From contig JBKPNX010000067.1 in NCBI GenBank assembly GCA_046732855.1, forward strand, positions 1 through 26,159: a stretch of 26,159 bases of DNA, written 5' to 3'. Positions within the stretch are counted from its first letter, which is position 1. The number at the start of each line of letters is the position of its first letter. A program made the translations under genes and the position numbers. Source of the stretch: JBKPNX01 sp046732855. Lineage in GTDB: Bacteria; Pseudomonadota; Alphaproteobacteria; Geminicoccales; Geminicoccaceae. Below the pieces are notes generated by a model. That model worked only from the letters and a program-made list of their open reading frames with translations. It was not told where the DNA came from and searched no databases. Below are positions 1-8,666 of the stretch, one piece after another.

Positions 1-673
1 ACAGCGCGACCAGCACGCCGGTGAGCAGGCTCATCACGGTCTTGAGGAACATGTAGCGGCGGACGTGGGCCACGATCTGGCGCAGCCGCGTCCAGGTCTC
101 GAACGACAGGCCGTCCACCTGGCGGATCTTGTCCGGCAGCGCGGAACCCTCGAGCAGGATGAAGATCGCGACGATGACGATGATGAACGTGGTGGTGAGC
201 ACATCGCCAAGCGCGCTTGCGACCGTGCCGAGGTGGTGGATCAGGGACTGTGGGTCAAAATACTCCCGCAAGGTCACATCGGGCACTTCCAGGCCATAGG
301 CCTCGAGCCATCGCCACAGATGGTCCATCTGGCCCAACAGGGCCGCCTGGTAGTGCGGCAGCCGGCCGGAAATGCTGTTGATCGCACGCTCGAGCACGCC
401 GACCATGAGCAGCACCGCGCCGAGCATCATGAGCACGATCCCGAGAATCGCGATCGACGCCGGGACGCGGCGGCGCGTCATGGCCTGGTACACAGGCGCG
501 CAGATGACCGCGATGAACACCGCGAGCAGGAATGGCACGATGATGCTCGCCGCGGCGTGCAGGCCGGCAACTACGACCACGAACGCGGCCGAGGTCAAGA
601 GATAGATGTTGACGGCGCGCCAGCCGGTCGGCTTCGCCTCGGGCGCCCGGGGCAGGGGGTCTTGGGGGGTCAT
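1..673 (-). CDS. AI-2E family transporter, C-terminus cut by window edge
   Basis: Translation from the ATG at 673 gives at least 224 residues of a polytopic membrane protein and is still open at base 1. A hydrophobic pair near residues 25-65 (…FLLAVFIAVICAPVYQ) is followed by another membrane segment (SIAILGIVLMMLGAVLL), a long soluble stretch, and further hydrophobic segments (TTTFIIVIVAIFILLEG). This order and the phrase IFILLEGSALP fit the AI-2E/YdiK/PerM permease family (PF01594), whose members export small solutes of mostly unknown identity. The reading frame starts 5 bases after the stop of the YciI-like gene upstream, so the two are probably co-transcribed. The family call rests on recognised pattern only; the substrate is unknown. 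Confidence 0.85.
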   Translation of the reverse strand, partial: MTPQDPLPRAPEAKPTGWRAVNIYLLTSAAFVVVVAGLHAAASIIVPFLLAVFIAVICAPVYQAMTRRRVPASIAILGIVLMMLGAVLLMVGVLERAINSISGRLPHYQAALLGQMDHLWRWLEAYGLEVPDVTLREYFDPQSLIHHLGTVASALGDVLTTTFIIVIVAIFILLEGSALPDKIRQVDGLSFETWTRLRQIVAHVRRYMFLKTVMSLLTGVLVAL

Positions 674-678
674 CACCC

Positions 679-1014
679 TCAATCTCGCGGCGCGCCCGGC
701 TCCGGCTCGGGGCAGGGCGGGAAGTGATAATGCGGGGCGACCCGATACGGCAGGATCTGGATGTCCCGCCAGACGTCGCCGGTGATGTAGGGGTCGGTGC
801 GCAGCCATTCGTCCAGCTCCGCGCGGGTCGCGAACTGGGCGACGCAGGCCGAGCCGATCATTCTGCCGTCGTCGTCGACCAGCGCGCCCCCGACCAGCAG
901 ATGGCCGCTGGCCTGGAGCTTTGCCGCGTTGGCGAGGTGCGCGGGGCGGGCGGCCATCCGGCGCTCGAGCGCCCGCTCATCCGTGCCGTCACGCGCGATG
1001 ATCAGCCACTGCAC
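679..1014 (-). CDS. YciI-like protein (111 aa)
   Basis: This is a small soluble protein with a ferredoxin-like alpha/beta pattern: QWLIIARDG at the N-terminus, a helix (ERRMAARPAHLANAAKLQASG), GGALVDDDGRMIGSACVAQFAT, and a C-terminal EWLRTDPYITGDVW. This matches YciI family proteins, in which a conserved His/Asp pair is thought to be catalytic; biochemical roles are mostly unknown. The open frame extends upstream to 1104, but I start at the GTG at 1014 because GGGGAGG lies five bases before it and the protein then begins exactly at the conserved first strand. The tail HYHFPPCPEPEPG is proline-rich and not part of the fold. It sits immediately upstream of the AI-2E transporter on the same strand. 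Confidence 0.8.
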   Translation of the reverse strand: MQWLIIARDGTDERALERRMAARPAHLANAAKLQASGHLLVGGALVDDDGRMIGSACVAQFATRAELDEWLRTDPYITGDVWRDIQILPYRVAPHYHFPPCPEPEPGAPRD

Positions 1015-1215
1015 GCCTGCCTCCCCGACGCGCCACCATGACCTGGCGCACGACCGTGTAGTCCTCCACCCCCTAGATTGACATGTCCTTAGCGCAGCCG
1101 CCAAGCGCGCGATATTCGCATTCCTCGCCGGGTTCGGGGTCGCTTGCTCAGGGCCGTCGCCGACCCGCGAACGGGCTGCCGACCAGCATCTCGGTCTGGA
1201 GCCTCCTCTGCCGAT

Positions 1216-2034
1216 TCATCTGCCGCCGCCGGCGACCGTCTCGGTGCCGCGCGTGAGATGGTACGCGAGCAGGATGGGCACGAAGGTGACGGCGATCACG
1301 AACACCGCGACTACGTTGGTGACCGGGCGTTGGCGCGGGCGCACGAGCTCGGTCAGCATCCAGATCGGCAACGTGGTCTGCTGGCCGACGGTGAACGTGG
1401 TGACGATGACCTCGTCGAACGACAGCGCGAAGGCAAGCATGCCGCCCGCGAGCAGCGCGGTCGCGAGGTTCGGCAGGATCACGTAGCGGCAGGTCTGGAA
1501 GCCATCGGCGCCGAGATCCATCGACGCTTCGATGATCGAGCCGGAGGTGCGGCGCAGGCGCGCCAGCGCGTTGTTGTACACCACGACAACGCAGAACGTG
1601 GCGTGGCCGACCACGATGGTCCAAAAGCTGTACGGCAGGTCGGCCAAGTTAATCGCGGCGCGCAGAGAGATGCCGGTGATGATCCCGGGCAGCGCGATCG
1701 GCAGGATGATCAAGAGCGTGATGGCCTCGCGGCCGAAGAAGCGCGCCCGGTACAGCGCCGCTGCGGCGAGCGTGCCGAGCACGATCGCCATCACGGTCGA
1801 CGCCAGCGCCACGCGCACCGACAGCCAGATCGCGCTCCAGATGTCCTGCCGCTCCCAGGCGACCGCGAACCAGTGCAGGGTCAGGCCGGGCGGCGGGAAC
1901 TGATAGCTCTTGTCCTCGGTGGTGAAGGCGTAGAGCAGGATGAAGAACATCGGCACGTGCAGGTACAGGAGTCCGGCTGCCGCGGCGAACTTGAGGCCCA
2001 GCGACGCACGGTCGGCCGCGCCTCTAGAGCGCAT
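1216..2034 (-). CDS. ABC transporter permease, PotC/YdcV type (272 aa)
   Basis: This is the second inner-membrane permease of a polyamine-type ABC importer. About six hydrophobic segments are visible, starting with LKFAAAAGLLYLHVPMFFIL. The cytoplasmic EAA loop that docks on the ATPase is present (IIEASMDLGADGFQT … VILPNL). Length is normal for PotC-like proteins. The start overlaps the last 11 bases of the upstream permease gene, which indicates translational coupling. It is the last gene of the binding protein-ATPase-permease-permease run. Nothing in the sequence identifies the substrate beyond family resemblance to spermidine/putrescine systems. Confidence 0.92.
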   Translation of the reverse strand: MRSRGAADRASLGLKFAAAAGLLYLHVPMFFILLYAFTTEDKSYQFPPPGLTLHWFAVAWERQDIWSAIWLSVRVALASTVMAIVLGTLAAAALYRARFFGREAITLLIILPIALPGIITGISLRAAINLADLPYSFWTIVVGHATFCVVVVYNNALARLRRTSGSIIEASMDLGADGFQTCRYVILPNLATALLAGGMLAFALSFDEVIVTTFTVGQQTTLPIWMLTELVRPRQRPVTNVVAVFVIAVTFVPILLAYHLTRGTETVAGGGR

Positions 2035-2986
2035 CGAACGCGCCCAGGCGTCTGGCGATCGTCAGGTAGACCGCCATGATCACGATCGGTACCACCGAGA
2101 AGGCCGCGGCCAGCGGGATGTTGCCGGCGGTGCCCTGCTGCACGTATACCGCCTGGCCGATGAAGAAGCGCGAGGAGCCGATGATGTAGGGGATGATGTA
2201 GTCGCCGAGCGTCAGGGAGAAGGTGAAGATCGAGCCCGCGACGATGCCCGGAAAGGCGAGCGGCAGGACGACCGTGCGGAAGGTCGTGAACGGACGGGCG
2301 CCGAGATCGGCCGAGGCCTCGATCAGCCCTTTCGGCACGCGCTCGAGCGCCGCCTGGGTCGGCAGGATCATGAACGGCAGCCAGATGTAGGTGAACACCA
2401 GGAACATGCCGAGATAGGAAACCGAAAGCGACGGCCCCCCGATCACCGGCAACGCGAGCACCCCGTTCAGGAGCCAGGTCAGCCTGGTCTCGGCGAACGC
2501 CCAGCTGACGATGCCCTCCTTGGCGAGGATCAGCTTCCACGCATACACCCGCACGAGATAGCTGGACCACAGCGGCAGCATCACGGCGAGGTAGAACAGC
2601 GCCTTGGCGCGGCCGGTGGCGTAGCGCGCCATCATGTAGGCGATCGGAAAGCCGATCAGCGCGGCGCCGAGCGTCACCGCCGCGGCCATGCTCACGGTGC
2701 GCAGGATGATGTCGAGATTGCCGGGGTTGGTCAGCAGCTCGGCATAGGAGCGCAGCGTGAACTCGTGGACCACCTGACCGCTGAAGTCGTCGAAACCGAA
2801 AAAGCTTTGCACCAGCAGCGCGAACAGTGACCCAAGATAGACGAGGCCGAGCCAGGCCAGCGCCGGGGCCAGCAGCAGCAGAGTGAGCAGGCCGGACCGC
2901 CGGTAGAGGAACGTGGACAGGCGCCGGCGCGCGATCTGACGGCGGTCTGCGCCCGCAAGCCGCAGCCCGGTGGCGGCCACGCTCAC
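2024..2986 (-). CDS. ABC transporter permease, PotB/YdcU type (320 aa)
   Basis: This is the first permease of the importer. The reading frame is open far upstream, but that extension is antisense shadow inside the ATPase gene. The real start is the GTG at 2986, which overlaps the ATPase stop as GTGA. After a basic N-terminus (DRRQIARRRLSTFLYRR) comes a first membrane segment (LLTLLLLAPALAWLGLVYLG), several more segments, and the EAA loop (IEASADLGARPFTTFRTV). It forms the membrane channel with the PotC-type partner directly downstream. The call is secure at family level; the substrate is inferred only. Confidence 0.92.
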   Translation of the reverse strand: MSVAATGLRLAGADRRQIARRRLSTFLYRRSGLLTLLLLAPALAWLGLVYLGSLFALLVQSFFGFDDFSGQVVHEFTLRSYAELLTNPGNLDIILRTVSMAAAVTLGAALIGFPIAYMMARYATGRAKALFYLAVMLPLWSSYLVRVYAWKLILAKEGIVSWAFAETRLTWLLNGVLALPVIGGPSLSVSYLGMFLVFTYIWLPFMILPTQAALERVPKGLIEASADLGARPFTTFRTVVLPLAFPGIVAGSIFTFSLTLGDYIIPYIIGSSRFFIGQAVYVQQGTAGNIPLAAAFSVVPIVIMAVYLTIARRLGAFDAL

Positions 2987-4014
2987 GGCGGGGTCTCGCC
3001 GCCGAGCGGCTGCATGGCGCCCCGCGCCCAGGCGAGGCGCACCCGCTGCCCGGGCGCGGGGCGCAGACCGTCCTGATCGTTCGGCCGGTCGACGCTCAGC
3101 GCGGACCCGCTGTCGAGCGCAACCGCGATACGAGTGCTGGCGCCGTGGTACTGCACGCTCACCACCGTGCCGGGCGCGCCGCACGCGGCGCCATCGCCGC
3201 TTGCGCCATCGAGCGCGGCGATGCGGATGCGCTCCGGCCGCAGCGAGAACGCCTCGCGGCGCCCGATCAGGCGTTCGGCCGCTGCGGCGTCGACGATGTT
3301 GGAGGCGCCGACGAAGCCCGCGACGAAGGCGGTCGCCGGGTGCTCGTAGATCTGCTCCGGCGTGCCGATCTGCTCGATCCGGCCGTGGTTGAACACCCCG
3401 AGGCGGTCGCTCATGCCGAGCGCTTCCTCCTGGTCGTGGGTGACGTAAACGAAGGTGATGCCGACCTGACGCTGCAGCGCCTTGAGCTCGCTCTGCATCT
3501 GCTGGCGCAGCTTGAGGTCGAGCGCGCCGAGCGGCTCGTCCAGCAGCAGCACTTCCGGCTGATTGATCAGCGCGCGGGCCAGCGCGACCCGCTGGCGCTG
3601 GCCGCCCGCGAGCGCCGCCGGCCGCCGCGCGCCGAGACCGCCCAGCGCGACCAGCGCGAGCATCTCCTCGGCGCGGCGATAGCGCTCGCTGCGGCCGATG
3701 CCGCGCACCATCAGCCCGTAGGAGACGTTGTCCAGGACGTTCATGTGCGGAAACAGCGCGTAGTCCTGGAACACCGTGTTGACCTGGCGGTCGTAGGGCG
3801 GCACGCGGAGCACGCTCCTGCCATGCAGCGCGATCGCGCCTCGATCGGGCTCCTCGAAGCCGGCGATCAGGCGCAGACACGTGGTCTTGCCCGAGCCCGA
3901 CGGCCCGAGCATGGCAAAGAACTCGCCGTCCCGGACCTCGAAGCTGACGTCGTCGACCGCCCTGACCTCGCCAAAATGGCGGCTTACCCGCGTGAAGCTG
4001 ACGGCGGCCTGCAT
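2983..4014 (-). CDS. ABC transporter ATP-binding protein, PotA type (343 aa)
   Basis: This is the cytoplasmic ATPase that powers the importer. All nucleotide-binding elements can be read: Walker A GPSGSGKTT (37-45), Q-loop VFQDYALFPH (Q83), signature LAGGQRQR (135-142), Walker B VLLLDE (155-160) with D-loop GALD, and H-loop VTHDQEEA (H193). The signature has Ala where most PotA-like proteins have Ser (LSGGQ), a tolerated variation. Residues from about 240 onward look like the TOBE regulatory domain. No clear ribosome-binding site is seen before the ATG at 4014, and an unusual 434-bp gap separates it from the binding-protein gene. It overlaps the permease gene by 4 bp. Confidence 0.93.
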   Translation of the reverse strand: MQAAVSFTRVSRHFGEVRAVDDVSFEVRDGEFFAMLGPSGSGKTTCLRLIAGFEEPDRGAIALHGRSVLRVPPYDRQVNTVFQDYALFPHMNVLDNVSYGLMVRGIGRSERYRRAEEMLALVALGGLGARRPAALAGGQRQRVALARALINQPEVLLLDEPLGALDLKLRQQMQSELKALQRQVGITFVYVTHDQEEALGMSDRLGVFNHGRIEQIGTPEQIYEHPATAFVAGFVGASNIVDAAAAERLIGRREAFSLRPERIRIAALDGASGDGAACGAPGTVVSVQYHGASTRIAVALDSGSALSVDRPNDQDGLRPAPGQRVRLAWARGAMQPLGGETPP

Positions 4015-4448
4015 GGCAGGCGGCTAGACTCGCCGCGTACGCTGCCCATTCTCATCATGCGCAACGTAATCGATGAATCCGGTTAACAGTCCTGCAACCA
4101 TTGGCGCCTACTCTGTCCCGCATCCGCTGGTCCATGCGACCCTGGCTATCCGTACGCTGCCAAAAACCCTAAGCGCCGGGCCCCAACAGTCGCACGGTCC
4201 CGCGAAGGCCAAGAGTTCGCGGGCATCGGTTTACCCTTCGCTGCAGTGCGGATGTCGCTTCGCTCCCGTGAATTCCGCTGGCCGCCGGCGACCGCGCCGA
4301 TGCTCATCCGGACGACCGTGGACCTGAGCCGGGCCTCTCGGTTCTGCAGCGCCGGTCGACCCGGCGAAGAGGCAGCTCGGGTCGGCATGGTCATGCGCCG
4401 GCCTCGCGCGGAGCGTTTCGCCGGCTGGGCGGCGCAGTCCGCGCCGGG
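4015..4448 (-). other. 434-bp gap inside the ABC importer operon, no clear gene
   Basis: This lies between the stop of the binding-protein gene and the start of the ATPase gene. Short open frames exist on both strands, such as an 82-codon one at 4146-4394 on the minus strand, but none has a recognisable fold, a good ribosome-binding site or a coherent amino-acid pattern. No convincing hairpin with a T-run was found. It may hold an attenuating 3' end for the highly expressed binding-protein mRNA or an internal promoter; neither is demonstrated. Confidence 0.4.
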
Positions 4449-5606
4449 TCAGCGGCCCCCGAGGACGGCGATATAGTCGGTGACCCAGCGGTAGTAAGGC
4501 ACGCACTCGGACTGCGTCGCGCATTTCGCGACCGGGGTGCGCCAGAAGCGGATCCGCTCGAAGTTCTCGAGACCATTGGTCTTGCAGCCCTCGGGCCCGA
4601 GCAGCTTGCTCTTGTTGCAGGCCTCCGGCACCACTGGCACCGAGCCGAACCAAGCGGCGAGATCGCCCTGGAGATTGGAGCTGAGCGTCCATTCCATCCA
4701 CTTGTATGCGCAGTTCGGATGGGGCGCCTCGGCGTGCATCATCGTGGTGTCCGCCCAGCCGGTCGCGCCTTCGGCCGGGATTACGCTCGCGATGGGCTGG
4801 TCCTTGGAGCGCAGGATGTTGACCTGGAACGGCCACGACGAGCTCGCGACCACGCCCTCATTGGTGAAGTCGTCGATCTGCACGAAGGCGTCGTGCCAGT
4901 AGCGGTTGACGATCGCGCGCTGCTGGCGCAGCAAATCGAGCGCCGCCTTGTACTGGTCCTCGGTCAGCTCGTATGGGTCCTTGATCCCGAGGTCGGGCTG
5001 GTGATGCATCAGGTAGAGCGCGGCGTCCGCGATGTAGATCGGACCGTCGAACGCCTGCACCCGACCCTTGTTGGACTGGCCGTCGGGCAGCGTGCTTTCC
5101 TCGAACACCACGTTCCAGCTCTCGGGCGGCTCTTTGAACACGTCCGTATTGTACATCAGGACGTTGGAGCCCCACTGGTACGGCACGCCATAATGCTTGC
5201 CCTCGACCGTGTGCCACGGCGCGTTCTGCAGCCGCTCGTCGATCGTGCGCCAGCTCGGGATCAGGCCGGTGTTGATCTCCTGGACGCGCTTGCCCGCGAC
5301 CAGGCGCAGGCTGGCGTCGCCCGAGGCGGTGACCAGGTCGAACCCACCCTCGTTCATCAGCGCGACCATCTCGTCCGAGGTGTTGGCGGTCTTGACCCGC
5401 ACCTGGCAGCCGCTCTGCTGCTCGAACCCGGTCACCCAGTCGTAGGCCTGATCGGTAGCGCCGCGCTCGATGTAGCCGGGCCAGGCGACGATGTCGACGA
5501 CGCCCTCGGGCTCGCCGATCGCCTGCAACGGCTGCGCCTGCGCCGCCGCCGCAGCCAGTGCGAGCGCGCCGGAAAGCGACACGGCGCGAATGACCAAGGA
5601 TTGCAT
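4449..5606 (-). CDS. ABC transporter substrate-binding protein, PotD/YdcS type (385 aa)
   Basis: This is the periplasmic solute receptor of the importer. The ATG at 5606 has GGGGAG five bases before it and opens a standard Sec signal peptide (hydrophobic SGALALAAAAAQAQ, cleavage probably after AQA near residue 22). The mature protein begins with VDIVAWPGYIERG, followed by GFEQQSGCQVRVK and NEGGFDLVTASGDASLRL. These are typical of the spermidine/putrescine-binding fold, with the bound ligand held between two lobes. GVPYQWGSNVLMYN is the conserved crossover. An upstream in-frame ATG at 5693 would add a non-hydrophobic tail and is rejected. Several C-terminal cysteines (CAYKW, EACNKS, GCKTNG, KCATQSEC) suggest disulphides, consistent with export. 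Confidence 0.92.
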   Translation of the reverse strand: MQSLVIRAVSLSGALALAAAAAQAQPLQAIGEPEGVVDIVAWPGYIERGATDQAYDWVTGFEQQSGCQVRVKTANTSDEMVALMNEGGFDLVTASGDASLRLVAGKRVQEINTGLIPSWRTIDERLQNAPWHTVEGKHYGVPYQWGSNVLMYNTDVFKEPPESWNVVFEESTLPDGQSNKGRVQAFDGPIYIADAALYLMHHQPDLGIKDPYELTEDQYKAALDLLRQQRAIVNRYWHDAFVQIDDFTNEGVVASSSWPFQVNILRSKDQPIASVIPAEGATGWADTTMMHAEAPHPNCAYKWMEWTLSSNLQGDLAAWFGSVPVVPEACNKSKLLGPEGCKTNGLENFERIRFWRTPVAKCATQSECVPYYRWVTDYIAVLGGR

Positions 5607-6254
5607 GGTACCTCCCCGTGATTGCTCTTGTGGCGCTCCGATCCGGACCAGACGCCAGCGCGCCATCGTCCAACGGCGCGCCCGCTTTGGCAAATGGGAT
5701 TTCGTGCGAAGCGGTACCGCGGCGCGCCCGCGCCCAGGCGATCCGATGTCCTTCTGGGCATCGTCGCCGCGCGCGCCACGAGCAGCGCGTGCAGACCTGG
5801 CAATGTCGCCACCCGATCCAGCGCCTGGTCGAGCAGCGCGGCGTCCAGCAGGTCACCTTCGGCGGTGCGAAGGCTGAGGGCGCCGGTTGCCATGGCGCGG
5901 TCGCACGCACTGGACCGGGCGCTCCGCTCCAGCACGCCTGCAACGCCGCAGCCGCGAGCAGATCCCGCTGGCTCGCCGAGCGGCTCGCCTCGGGAGCAGG
6001 TTGCGGCAACGACTGATCGATGTTCATGCCGCGAAGCTTGTGTGGACTCGATCAACGGGTGAAGCGCGCGCGATCCCGGGTCAAGAGCGCACCGGTGTAG
6101 CGGTGGCGGGGCAAATGGGCGCTCTCGGGCGATGGACGTAGAGGGTCCGCGCCGTCCTGGTGCTCGATCGCGCCCGACCGCTCGGCTGGAGTCGAGCCGA
6201 ATCGCTGGCGCCAGGGCGAAGTTCGCCTAAATCAGTACGGTGAGGAGGTGGGCC
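5607..6254. other. 650-bp divergent intergenic region with possible degenerate gene remnant
   Basis: This separates the importer (-) from the SCO1 gene (+) and should contain both promoters. On the minus strand between about 6027 and 5650 there are protein-like stretches in two different frames. One begins MNIDQSLPQPAPEASR with no ribosome-binding site. The other contains TAEGDLLDAALLDQALDRVA and ALLVARAATMPR. Together they could be one small gene broken by a frameshift, but I do not recognise it and neither part has a good start. Nothing else is visible. Confidence 0.3.
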
Positions 6255-6878
6255 ATGCAGCTGGCGGATCTGCTCCGGAGCCGGGCGTTTGCGATCGGTG
6301 CGGCGACCGCGCTCGCGCTCGCCACGGCGGGCGGCGCCGCCTGGTTCGTGCTCCCCCCTGCAATCAGCTCGATGGCGGGCGGCGAGGCGACCGTTGGCGG
6401 TCCGTTCAGGCTGAGTGATCAACACGGCGCGGAAGTGACCGAGCAGGACTTCGCCGGGCGCTACATGCTGATCTATTTCGGTTACACCTTCTGCCCGGAC
6501 GTCTGTCCGCTCAGCTTGGCCAACATGACCCAGGCGCTGGATCTGCTGGCGCCGGATCAGGCCGAGCAGGTAGTGCCGATCTTCATCACGGTCGACCCCG
6601 AGCGCGACACGGTCCAGCAGCTGGCCGAATATGCGCCCCTATTCCATCCGCGCCTGGTCGCGCTGACGGGGAACCCAGAGGCGATCAAGGCGGCGGCCCG
6701 GGCGTATCGGGTCTATTTCGCCAAGGCTGGCAAAGACGGCTCGGATGACTATCTGATGGATCATTCTACGTTCATCTATTTGATGGGGCCGGACGGCAGG
6801 TACGTGCGCCACTTCGCGCACAATGCCGCGCCCGAGGAGATTGCGGCGGCGATCGGCGCGGCGCTCGCGCAGGGCTGA
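6255..6878 (+). CDS. SCO1/SenC family copper chaperone (207 aa)
   Basis: This is a membrane-anchored thioredoxin-fold protein that delivers copper to, or reduces, the CuA centre of cytochrome c oxidase. The N-terminus is a single membrane anchor (about residues 11-34). The copper ligands are all present: FCPDVCP gives Cys80 and Cys84, and YLMDHSTFIYL gives His170. The fold markers FGYTFCPDVCP, FITVDPERDT and LVALTG are typical. The open frame begins at 6240 (GTG), but the ATG at 6255 is preceded by GAGGAGG six bases earlier and is the better start. It stands alone, with the tRNA gene downstream. Confidence 0.93.
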   Translation: MQLADLLRSRAFAIGAATALALATAGGAAWFVLPPAISSMAGGEATVGGPFRLSDQHGAEVTEQDFAGRYMLIYFGYTFCPDVCPLSLANMTQALDLLAPDQAEQVVPIFITVDPERDTVQQLAEYAPLFHPRLVALTGNPEAIKAAARAYRVYFAKAGKDGSDDYLMDHSTFIYLMGPDGRYVRHFAHNAAPEEIAAAIGAALAQG

Positions 6879-6930
6879 GGCACCCTTGTCGTCCGCCGCG
6901 CGGTCGGTTACAAGCGTGGCCCCGTCGCGC

Positions 6931-7007
6931 GCGCCCGTAGCTCAACTGGACAGAGCATCAGACTACGGATCTGGGGGTTAGGGGTTCGAATCCTCTCGGG
7001 CGCGCCA
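6931..7007 (+). tRNA. tRNA-Arg (anticodon ACG)
   Basis: A 77-base cloverleaf can be folded by hand. The acceptor stem is GCGCCCG/CGGGCGC (7 of 7 pairs), the D-stem GCTC/GAGC, the anticodon stem TCAGA/TCTGG with loop CTACGGA (anticodon ACG), and the T-stem AGGGG/CCTCT with loop TTCGAAT. The discriminator base is G and CCA is encoded. ACG reads Arg CGN codons after A34 is converted to inosine. No integrase or direct repeat of the 3' end was noticed nearby. Confidence 0.96.
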
Positions 7008-7786
7008 ATCTTTCCGTCGATCAGCGAACCTTCGACCTCCTTACCGGCGCGACCCGGGCGCCTATCCAGTTCCCCAACCCTGCAGAATGACAAGGGATCT
7101 CGCATCTGGCGAGACATGCCCGGAGCTGCCGCACGGAGCACTGGCGAAACGTGGCGCGACATGCCGGGACATCAAAAAGGGCCGAGCCCGCAGGTCCGCC
7201 TCTCGGGGCCAGGAGTCGCGCCGACTACCCGACGTTGCGCGGCGCGGCGCGCGATCCGGCTCGGCCGGCGCAGCGCCCGAGAACGGCTGCGGTTGAGCTG
7301 GCGCACGACCTCGGCTGGAGGCAAGCTGAGCATGCATGGCAGGGGTTGGTCGGAACCGAGATGGGTGCATCAGCGTTCCAATAGCACTTTGCTTCCTCTC
7401 CTGGAGGGAGCGGAGGCCTCTCTGTGAGGGAGGGAGGCAGGTCAAGGGCGCCGCCGGGGCGGGACTACATCGGCGGCGCCCTGATCGCGTCTGCGCTGCA
7501 GGATGCGCTGCGAGGATACTGGTCAAGCCGCTCCCGCGTGACCGGCTCGGCGCGGCCTGCCAGCCCTCGCGTGCCGCGTCGCCTGCGTGAGGTGCCTCAG
7601 AGCGAGTGCCGGGCATCGCGAATCGCCTTCCCCGCGCCCGCCGCGGCCCGCGGTACCGGTCCGCTTCGCTAGGAGCGCTGAACCCAAAGCCCGCGCTGGC
7701 GACTGAATCCGGCGAGGGCTCGCGAGCGCACGGGACGAACCGGCGTAATCCCGATATAGTCGTCCCTCTTTGCGGTGGAGGCCGCC
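7008..7786. other. 780-bp intergenic region, no clear gene
   Basis: This lies between tRNA-Arg and the racemase-family gene. Several open frames overlap here on both strands, but all have low-complexity Arg/Ala/Pro/Ser-rich translations typical of GC-rich non-coding DNA and none has a recognisable domain. The only structure seen is the perfect inverted repeat at 7445-7482. Promoter elements for the downstream gene presumably lie near 7740-7775 but cannot be assigned. Confidence 0.5.
7445..7482 (+). other. Perfect 11-bp inverted repeat (hairpin)
   Basis: AGGGCGCCGCC at 7445-7455 is exactly complementary to GGCGGCGCCCT at 7472-7482, with a 16-base loop. The stem is very GC-rich. No T-run follows on either strand, so it is not a canonical intrinsic terminator. 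It lies about 440 bases past the tRNA and could be a processing or termination structure, or part of an old repeat. Confidence 0.5.
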
Positions 7787-8587
7787 ATGACCGGGCTCGT
7801 CGAGCACGACCTCGCCATCAGTAAGGGGCAGCTGCCGCATCGGCTGGACGACGGCATCGCGGCGCGCGCGGGGATCGGGTTGATCGTGCTCGCGACCGAT
7901 CAGACCATCGAGCACGAATTGCGCCGGCTGCTCGATCTGCCGGGCGTCGCGTTCTACGAGAGCCGCATCCTGAACGCAGCGGCGATCACGCCCGCGACGC
8001 TCGCCGCCATGGAGGCGCGCCTCACCGACGCGACCGAGGTCATCCTGCCTGGCCTCCCGCTGGACGTGGTCGCCTTCGGCTGCACCTCCGCCGCGATGGT
8101 GATCGGCGAGGAGCAGGTGTTCGCCCGGATCCGCGCGGCGCGTCCCGGCGTGGCCTGCACCACGCCGATCAGCGCGGCGTTCGCGGCGTTCGCGGCGCTC
8201 GGCGCGCGTCGGATCGCCCTGCTCACGCCGTATCGCGACGACATCAACCGCTTCATGCGCGAGTACATCGAGGCGCGCGGCTTCGCCGTGCCGGTGATGG
8301 GCTCGTTCAATGAGGAGGACGACCGCCGGGCCGCGCGCATCGATCCGGCCTCGATCCGGGATGCCGCGATCGAGCTCGGCCGCGGACCCGCGGTCGATGC
8401 CGTGTTCGTGTCGTGCACCAGCCTGCGCCTGCTCGGTGCCGTGAGCGAGATCGAAGCCGCGCTTGGCAAGCCGATCACGTCGAGCAATCACGCCCTGGCC
8501 TGGCATTGCCTGCGCCTCGCCGGCATCGACGATGCGCGGCCCGCTTTTGGCACGCTGTTTACCCGACGTGCCGGGTTCGGCGGCTGA
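7787..8587 (+). CDS. Asp/Glu racemase-superfamily enzyme, maleate isomerase/EutA/AMDase-like (266 aa)
   Basis: These enzymes bind a small carboxylate between two pseudo-symmetric halves and use two facing cysteines. Both are visible: FGCTSAAM (Cys99) and VSCTSLRL (Cys210). The N-terminal motif GLIVLATDQTIEHELRRLL and the phrase VAFYESRI fit the maleate cis-trans isomerase / arylmalonate decarboxylase / ectoine-utilisation EutA branch rather than glutamate racemase MurI. The ATG at 7787 has GGAGG five bases upstream, so the in-frame ATG at 7775 is rejected. No other ectoine or nicotinate degradation genes are adjacent, so the substrate cannot be fixed. It converges with the dCTP deaminase gene. 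Confidence 0.8.
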   Translation: MTGLVEHDLAISKGQLPHRLDDGIAARAGIGLIVLATDQTIEHELRRLLDLPGVAFYESRILNAAAITPATLAAMEARLTDATEVILPGLPLDVVAFGCTSAAMVIGEEQVFARIRAARPGVACTTPISAAFAAFAALGARRIALLTPYRDDINRFMREYIEARGFAVPVMGSFNEEDDRRAARIDPASIRDAAIELGRGPAVDAVFVSCTSLRLLGAVSEIEAALGKPITSSNHALAWHCLRLAGIDDARPAFGTLFTRRAGFGG

Positions 8588-8666
8588 GCCGCGCAACCCG
8601 GGGCAGGAGCCCACCGGCGCGCGAGCGGTTCTCGGCGCGCGACCGCGCCGGCGCCGAGCGCCCACG

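Noticed and set aside
2987..3880. N-terminal extension of the PotB-type permease to 618 residues
   Set aside because: It runs antisense-free but out of frame through the ATPase gene on the same strand; its Arg/Ala-rich translation is a frame shadow, and the GTGA overlap gives the true start.
4146..4394. 82-codon open frame in the importer spacer
   Set aside because: The translation is compositionally like non-coding GC-rich DNA, with no ribosome-binding site and no recognisable motif.
6931..7007. tRNA-Arg as an attachment site for an integrated element
   Set aside because: No integrase, no duplicate of the tRNA 3' end noticed, and the downstream 780 bases contain no mobile genes.
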